Source: Aptenodytes patagonicus
Lineage: Eukaryota > Chordata > Aves > Sphenisciformes > Spheniscidae
NCBI RefSeq assembly: GCF_965638725.1
Contig: NC_134950.1
Location: forward strand, 26,998,932 to 27,062,931
Direction: 5' to 3'
Length of the DNA: 64,000 nucleotides
Part shown: one piece after another, positions 57,001 to 64,000 of the stretch
How the letters are laid out: each line of letters opens with the position of its first letter
How positions within the stretch are numbered: position 1 is the stretch's first letter
Made by a program: the position numbers and the translations under genes
Notes under the pieces: model-generated
Told to the model about the DNA's origin: nothing
The model's input: the letters and a program-made list of their open reading frames with translations, nothing else
Database searches by the model: none

Positions 57001-60000
57001 GTTGCTAATCTTACCAAACAGTAACTACAGTAATTTTACTATGCAAGATGAAATGTGATGTCATATACTGAAACGTGAGCACACATACTTTTATGTCCTT
57101 TATTTTCTGTTTCTCAAAATTATCAATGGTTTCCTCTAATTGCCGAGTTGTTCGAGTTGCATCCAGTGAAGCTCTCTGCAATTCACTTTCAGCCTGGTAA
57201 AGTAACACAAAGGTGAAATTAGTCCTGTATTTGATACAAAGCTATTTGCTCTAGTTGCCATGAAAACATTTATGTCTGGGTTTTCAAAATACTACACATC
57301 TGTGTTACTGTATTTGTAAATTTGTTTGTAGCTTAATAAACAAATAAAGATGCCTTCTGCACCGTTGTGACTTTGATCTGAAACATGAAAAATGACTAGC
57401 TGCAGCCAGTCAGGAAAGTCGTGCTGCCCTAATCCATTTTCTGTAATAATCATCTGCTAATTCCACTGAGCCAGCCCTGACACTCTGCTAACGACACAGT
57501 GACTGGGTTCAGGGAATTAACCCAGCACAAGGGTTTACCCTTCAGAAAAGTTAAGTTTTTTTTGTTAAGCTCGTGTAAAGGAGAGGGCAGGAGTGCACAG
57601 GCCAGAGTGGTGGATTAGAGCACCCTTTATTTTCAAGTGCAGATCAGCCTGCTGGGTCTAGAATGAATCTTTTCCAGTGTCATGTGCTGAACCACATCTT
57701 CCTAAGTTTTTATAAATTGTTTAAATAGACAATAGAACAGCAGCTGGAACTAATGCAATTCTCCCTTAAGTATCTCAATTGGCAGACTAGAGTTAATATC
57801 ATTTTTAGATCTGTCCTGGTTTTGGCTGGGATAGAGTTAATTTTCTTCCTAGTAGCTGGCATAGTGCTGTGTTTTGGATTTAGCAGGAGAATAATGTGGT
57901 AACACACTGATGTTTTAGTTGTTGCTAAGTAGCGCTTACACTAGAGTCAAGGACTTCCCAGCTTCCCATACTCTGCCAGCGAGGAGGTGCACAAGAAGCT
58001 GGGAGGGGGCACAGCCAGGACAGCTGACCCAAACTGGCCAAAGGGATATTCCATACCATATGACGTCATGCTCAGTATATAAACTGGGGGAAAGCTGGCT
58101 GGGGGACAGCAACCACTGCTCAGGTCTGGCTGGGCATCGGTCAGCAGGTGGTGAGCAATTGCATCATGCATCACTTGCTTTGTATATTCTTCTATTATTA
58201 TTATTTTACTTTATTTTATTTCAATTATTAAACTGGTCTTATCTCAACCCACGAGTTTTCTCACTTTTACTCTTCCGATTCTCTCCCCCATCCCACTGGG
58301 GTGGGGGCAGTGAGCGAGCAGCTGGGTGGTGCTCAGTTGCCAGCTGAGGTTAAACCATGACAAGATCCAAAAGGATTTCAGGTATTTTATATTTTTAGTA
58401 TTTTTATATTATTAAAATATTTTATAAAAAAATCTTCAATAGGGCACTGGGAAGGGGAGACACCAACCAATCACTAATGCATAAATATAGTTTTTCTTAT
58501 TTTGTTACTACAAAAAGCATTTTAGATATTATTTTAATTAGATGTAACTATGAACTGTATAAAAATACACACTACCATTTAAAGAAAGATATTGAAGCTA
58601 TTCTGGTTAAGTAAAGTCTGAGAACTGTGTACTATTCCAAAATAACAATGTAAAGATGTAAGAGCTTGCACTTGAAGACTGCAAAATTTGGGTCTAAATT
58701 TATTTTATTTTCCATACATTACTGGTCAAACATCATAGACTAAGACAGTATTTACTTACAGGCTCTGTAAGTGAGTATCATCAGGAATCTATTGTGTCCT
58801 GGGCTTTGGAAATAGTATATGGATCAAGTAATTGTATCCTACGATCAGGACGTAGGATTCTTCCCATTTCTACAACACTGCAACTTAGAGGAGGGGTTTT
58901 TTTGTTTGTTTGTTTTTGTTTTTTTAATAAATGGAGACACCACAGGCCCAGTTCCCATAATCTAGCTTTTAGTGTTATATGTATATGGAACCCTAAGGCA
59001 TAAGGCATGCTCTGTCCCTTCTTTTTCTTTGATTAAAATCTGATAACCTTATATTACAGGATTATGAATTTGAAACAATCTCCTTACAAAAACGGCTTAA
59101 AGTCATAGACACAATTCTGCCATTACTGGGCAAACAACATTGGTAATGATCTTTAGTAGTACACAAAGTCACATGTTCATCTCCCTTTCTTGATTTTGCC
59201 CAAAACACAGGAGGAAAACAGCGTAAGAAAAGACGTTTTGTATATTCTCAATTATTACAATCAGTCACTCTCTGTAAATGAAGGCAGCAGTTATGCATAA
59301 GCAGCCATTACACATACAAATACAGTATGTTATTTCTATGATAATCAAATACATCTCAATCCATCTTGAATAGACTGGCCAGATTTTGTGCGCAGATGCA
59401 TTGGGAAAGGAATTTTGTTTGTTGTAGAGTGAAATGTCTAAACTTGCAGAACCTGCATAGTTTGCACAACAGCAGTTTGATATTTTCTCTTCTGAAACAC
59501 TCACCTGTGACTGGAAATATTAGTAAAGGAAAAATGGCAAAACAACAATCACTATTCATAAAAGTATCTGTTTTCACTTCTACTTTTAATATATTGTGAA
59601 GTATTTACCTCAGATATTTCAAAACTTCTGTATACTTGGAGGGTGCTATTATTATCTTGTCTGAAGCGTCCTGCTGTAAGACATTACTTACAGTTTGTTA
59701 TAGCTTTGCTAGAATTCAAGTATCCAGGCCAAAATATTTCAGGACAGCTGTTTGTCTTGGACTGAGGGTTTGGTTATTTATTTATTAAAAAACCATAAAA
59801 ATAAAAAATCAGACAACCTAGGTAGACCATTTCAGGAAAAAAAAAATCAATTTTGATTTTAAAAAAATGCATTTTTATATTAAAAAAAAAACTGGTAAGG
59901 TTTTATTTTCAAAGCTGTACTACCCCCACATTTTATAAGATGGACTTGAAATCTGGGCGTGAGTACAGATCCTTTGCTATCTGTGGCCAAAGTTGTTAGC

Positions 60001-61581
60001 TGCTGAAACATCACAGTTGCTCAAGAATAAGAGAACCACTGCTGGAGCCTAACAGCCGTGCTAACAAACAAGGTGCAGCCTCTCTCAGACCTAAAAGCTG
60101 ACCTGCATACATCCTCAAAAGCAAATGAACATATTCCTGCTCCCAATACTTTTTATGCGTTTTGTGTTGATCACTTTAAAATGCAAATATGTAGCGTTTG
60201 GTGCCTTTGGCCATATGCAAAACCAGACTGTATTGAGATTTAATAACTCTTCAGGCAAAGTCTTAAGTACAGAAAACACAGGTGTTACAAGAAGCTAAGC
60301 CACAGAAGGGTATTTGGGAGTAGCTTAGCAAAGAGACAAGAAGAAACAAGCTAGGTGCCAGCGATATACCCATGAAATCAACTGGGAATTAGCGAAGAGG
60401 GAGAAAAATGGGACCAGTCTCCCTTTGGGGAGAATAGCTCACTGTTATCATTTACTCCCTTAATTCTAATGGAAGAGAACTCTGCATCACAGCTCAAGTT
60501 CTAACCTCATGTCTTTATTACATGACGAACTCTAGTCATCACTTGATTTAACTGATTTGATTAATATTAAATGGGAATTCTTTGGCAGAGACAAAAATAA
60601 AATTTAATTCTCCTTGGTGGCATTTGACCATCACAGTCATTGTCGCTCTTTCTGCAGTCCCATGCCCCAGTCACTAGAAATATCCTAATTTCTGAAATAA
60701 AGTTGATGAAATCTTACAAAGAATAGGACTGTTTCACTCCTGAGTCCAATGCTAGAGTGTAAGAGAAAACAAACAGCATATCATCATGAACTTAAATGCT
60801 GTATCATAATACATAGGCATAAAGGGACTGAAGTAGGATTGCCGTGATCCTTTATTTTGGCATTTCCTAGACCTAGATTCCGACTCCTTCAGAATTTGAA
60901 ACTTCAATGAGATTTTAATGGAAATTCTGTGGAAGCTTAATTTTTCCCTCTGTGATACAGAACAGTATACTGGGGAGGGTCACTGGTCTTTTGAAAGGAA
61001 GAGTAGTCTGGCTGAGTATTCTACTAACCGAGTAACAACTTTTCCTTTCACACTTCATCTCACAGCTTATGGAACTGTGAGATGGAAGAAACTTATACCT
61101 CATCTAGGTACAAGGAAGCACAACCACCACCAAAATGACAGGGAGAAAAACAATAAACCAAAAAATCCACAGAAGTAAAAGAGGAGTTGTCTGATTACAC
61201 TTATTTTCAAAAACCTCCAAATTCCTAGATGCCTCCAAATGCCTACCTCTCTTGCATAAACATATCAAATACTTTGTAGTTTCTTTTCAATCAAATAGGG
61301 AGTAACAAAGCAGCTATTATAAGCTGTAATTCATCATAAAGTTTAAGAAAAGATTCAGCATCAACATAGGAAGCAGTCCCTCTAAAGAGCATTTTTCTCT
61401 TATCACTTTCTAAACACAATAGTTTAATTCCTGAGAAATTTTAAAAATATTTCTTATAGCCATTAGAAATACAGGATACAATAATGTGTCGATCTGATGG
61501 ATTCCGCTGACGTGTCTTTTCCAGTTGAGATAATTGCTTGGCTTCTCGGTTCTTTGCTGTTAAAGTTGCTTTAAGATCATC
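47971..61581 (-). CDS. CIBAR1: CIBAR1 (FAM92A), last five coding exons, 5' end outside window
   Basis: CIBAR1 is a BAR-domain protein that binds CBY1 at the ciliary base and the inner mitochondrial membrane; mutations in people cause polydactyly. Five exons in phase 0 encode 183 residues plus a stop. The first two complete the helical BAR domain ([33 protein letters not shown]). The third holds [20 protein letters not shown]. The fourth gives the linker [13 protein letters not shown]. The last is an acidic tail. The protein is about 289 residues in human (from memory), so about 110 N-terminal residues lie to the right of the window. No such exon was recognised in 61,582-64,000. The gene is tail-to-tail with RBM12B. 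Confidence 0.96.
48082..54036 (-). other. CIBAR1 last intron
   Basis: Nearly 6 kb without recognisable exons. Holds a truncated CR1 (51,593-52,760), a poly-C run near 51,018 and otherwise AT-rich unique sequence. Confidence 0.65.
51593..52760 (-). mobile_element. CR1 LINE, 5' truncated, ORF2 broken
   Basis: The reverse complement matches the last ~1.15 kb of the CR1 at 27-30.6 kb, from the LDFSKAFD region to the octamer tail (three ATGATTCT-type units, left end). The reverse transcriptase C-terminal frame is broken: one frame covers the FADD region and another the C-terminal part (241 codons in 51,679-52,404), joined by frameshifts near 52,200 and 52,490. Same subfamily as the 27-kb copy by its 3' UTR, but decayed. 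Confidence 0.93.
54037..54156 (-). CDS. CIBAR1: CIBAR1 exon, linker
   Basis: 40 codons, [20 protein letters not shown] then [20 protein letters not shown]. Acceptor AACAG, donor GTAAGA. Confidence 0.95.
55812..55925 (-). CDS. CIBAR1: CIBAR1 exon, end of BAR region
   Basis: 38 codons, starting [20 protein letters not shown] and ending NIDENEDLE before GTAAGA. Confidence 0.96.
57089..57193 (-). CDS. CIBAR1: CIBAR1 exon, BAR helix
   Basis: 35 codons, [20 protein letters not shown] then [15 protein letters not shown]. Acceptor ACCAG, donor GTATGT. The human protein has two extra residues (SQ) at the junction before this exon. Confidence 0.95.
57194..61479 (-). other. CIBAR1 intron between the two BAR exons
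   Basis: About 4.3 kb with solo LTR D and otherwise AT-rich unique sequence. No exon seen. Confidence 0.6.
57812..58362 (+). mobile_element. Solo LTR D, 551 bp, perfect 5-bp duplication
   Basis: Runs from TGTCCTGGTTTTGGCTGGGA to AAACCATGACA, flanked by AGATC at 57,807-57,811 and 58,363-58,367. A TATA box (AGTATATAAA near 58,074) and an ATTAAA signal ('caattattaaactggtctta' near 58,222) show plus-strand sense. Same family as LTR A (inverted relative to it). It lies antisense in a CIBAR1 intron. Confidence 0.93.
61480..61581 (-). CDS. CIBAR1: CIBAR1 exon, BAR helix (most 5' in window)
   Basis: 34 codons, [20 protein letters not shown] then [14 protein letters not shown]. Acceptor TCCAG; the donor is GTATCC, a weak site. 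Reading on past it gives no match to the family, so the border is placed after the second isoleucine. Confidence 0.9.
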
Positions 61582-64000
61582 CTGGAAATAAAATGTTTTA
61601 GGCATGTTTGAAATAGATCTAGGATAACACAAAATGCACTTTTCTTCATAGATGCATTGCCTAGAAAACATGAACAAAACTTCTGCTTTAAACAAAACCA
61701 GATTTTACTGATCTCAGCCTGTTAAATGATCCCCTGAAAGAGAAGTCAATGGGGACCAAGAGAGTTTAGCACCTTGCAGAAGTCTCTGCAGCACACACTA
61801 TAATTTAGAATGTGGGGGAAAAAAGAAAAAGATATTTACGGCTTTTCATGAACAGTACAGTAGATGGTCAAAAGCTGAGATCCCCAAAGCAGTAAGACAG
61901 GCACATTCCAGGTTTAGCAATGGCATAAAGGTGGCATTTAGAAATAAGAAGTGGCACCAAATAAAACAGTAAGAAAAAAACAAAACAGGCAGCAGTCAGT
62001 ACCAATCAGAAGTTACTGAAGAACAAAAAACTGCTACACAGAGCTTAAGGTACCATAGAAAATCCATGGCTGAAAGGGTTAAACTGCATATTTATATATG
62101 CAGTTAGTAAGGTGTGTAAATACATTTGGAACAAAATACATCCTAGTAATGATGTCATTGGAGAAGATGAAACTTATTGATCTAGACAAGGCAGAAACTG
62201 TTGATAAATATTTTTGCTCCTCATTTCCAAAGCAGAAGTAGGATGTACTTCTAGGAAGATCTGTGACAATTTAGGAACGTTTACATACCACTCTCAAATT
62301 CTTGTTCATGCTATAAAACTGTGTTTTGCAAATAGTTTGGCATACATGGAATCTAAAATTGTCAGTCAGATATTTATCACTCCATTGACCCAGCTATGGG
62401 AAATGACATTAATTTTGATGGCTCTAATTTAAAGGAGCAGTACCTTAGAACAAGCAGAAATACAGCCCAAAGGAATCAGTCTAACAAAATCTGAGGCAGG
62501 AGTTGGGCATGCATTTCAAACCATCATTTCCTCTAAAAAGACCAGTTCCCATTTATCTACCACTCCAGAATGGAGTGGATTAAAGCTATTAAAAACTATA
62601 ATCTTGGGAAGTTGTCTGTGCTCCTTCCCTGGATTTCAGAATTTTAACATGGTTGTAGGTCTCCTTCACCCACAAAGACATGCAACCAAGAATGTCTCTC
62701 TTACAAAAAGTTCTGTGATCCTGTGACCAGATCACTAGTCAATGACAACCACAAGCGTGCCAAGTTTCAGAGTGCTGTGTTTCTTCAATGAGTCTGTACA
62801 TGAGGTCAGGATTAAAACATGCAGTTTCTTCGTTGTTTCTATCCTTACTGTCTGTTTGTATGTCCTTATGTATATGACTGTCATTTTGCTTCAACTTTAG
62901 GGACACAGAGCTGGTTTCTGATAATAAAAACAATTGCATCTTTAGCCCATCAACACTAATTTTGCTGCTGTTCCTTCAAAAGGGAATTTACACCACCTTT
63001 AAGGCCACCTGAAAGACTGCTGGAAAGGGCTTTCTCCTTTATGAAAACCATGTGGCTGCAAGAAAAGCAATAATAGAAAAAACATTTATTGCTTTACATT
63101 TTAAATTTTAAATTAAAGGTAGAGAAAGAGAAGAGAAAAACATATTTATTTTTGCCATAGAACAAAGCAATTTTGTATCTAATGTTAACAGCTGCATGTT
63201 TAGTGTTATGTGATGACTAGGCCCTGTAACAGCACTGACTTTATAGGCCCATTTAAAACAGTCAATCAGATTTAGCACTGTGGCTGAAAGGGTTCTGACC
63301 TTCATGCAAAGTATACTTGAGAATGCTAAGGAAACCACTAGAGTTACCATTGTAAAATTCCGTATTTTCTTTCTAGCACATAGCGACTTTGGAAATACCT
63401 ACAGGGACTGCACTATTCCCTTCTCTACCTCTGTTCTCTGTAGCAACAACAGCCATCAAGCATACTTCTCTGCTAGCCAAAGCCTGACAAAGATTTGGTG
63501 CTACTGTGGCTATAGTGGTGGAGCTATATACAAGTTTTGGATATACAAAGGTAGGGCACAGTTACAAACACATTTTGTCTAGGATGTTGAAAAACTGAAA
63601 AGGATGCAGAAAAAAACCCATTTAAAAAATATTCAAAAGCTGGGGAAAATGCCATTATGGTGAAAGAATTAAGGTCTACATTATTAGCTAACTGAAAAGA
63701 ATGAAACATGGGTTTTACTAGCATCTAAATACCTTCAACCAGAAAAAAAAAACAGAGCATCACAGAGCTCTTTAATCTCAGTGGAACATATAACAAGAAC
63801 CAAAGATTAGGTGAGGTCTTTCATTTAAAACAAAACACCACAAACATCAACTAACCACTAACTACTACAAACAGTCCTACATTCCCCTCCAGTGTCTTCA
63901 GACCAAGATTTGATATGTTTTTGGAAAATATGCTTTAATTACACCCAAGGAGAAATGGAATGGAATAGCCAGTGAGATAAAGGACAGGTACAGAGAATAT
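61582..64000 (-). other. CIBAR1 upstream intron (partial)
   Basis: No exon for the N-terminal half of the BAR domain could be recognised on the minus strand, so the intron probably runs past the right edge. Unique AT-rich sequence. Confidence 0.5.

Noticed and set aside
62084-62103. Short palindrome (10-bp arms, counting one flanking pair on each side, 4-base loop)
   Set aside because: AT-rich and expected by chance in 64 kb; no other sign of a regulatory or RNA element.

Overview
The window is vertebrate nuclear DNA, almost certainly from a bird. It carries several CR1 LINE copies with the CR1-type octamer 3' end, and solo LTRs of the kind scattered through neoavian genomes (TATA box, ATTAAA and a 5-bp target duplication visible). 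The genes are spread over many short exons with GT-AG borders. No tRNA, rRNA or CRISPR is visible and nothing looks bacterial.

Three protein genes were identified by translating exons and comparing them with remembered human protein sequences. (1) TMEM67 (meckelin), minus strand: 26 in-phase exons from about 35.1 kb down to 2.4 kb. The last ~75 codons lie off the left edge. (2) RBM12B, plus strand: one uninterrupted 699-codon reading frame at 40,691-42,790 behind non-coding 5' sequence. (3) CIBAR1 (FAM92A), minus strand: the last five coding exons from 61.6 to 48.0 kb. The exons for the first ~110 residues lie off the right edge. The same three genes are neighbours on human 8q22.1, so this is a conserved synteny block. 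TMEM67 and RBM12B are head-to-head across a large CpG island (34.7-37.3 kb). RBM12B and CIBAR1 are tail-to-tail.

TMEM67 (transition-zone membrane protein) and CIBAR1 (BAR-domain partner of CBY1 at the ciliary base) are both cilium genes. RBM12B, an RNA-binding protein, sits between them.

The remaining sequence is intron and intergenic DNA. It holds a nearly complete CR1 with an open EN-RT frame (27.3-30.6 kb), a decayed CR1 of the same type (51.6-52.8 kb), three smaller CR1 pieces, four solo LTRs with target duplications, one further LTR end at 23.76 kb, an old tandem array with a period of about 150 bp at 0.6-1.9 kb, and several microsatellites. I found no undescribed multi-gene system. The points most worth following are the X-box-like site over the TMEM67 start codon, the NRF1-like cluster in the shared CpG island, the short RBM12B, splice-junction variation in CIBAR1 and the intact CR1 ORF2.
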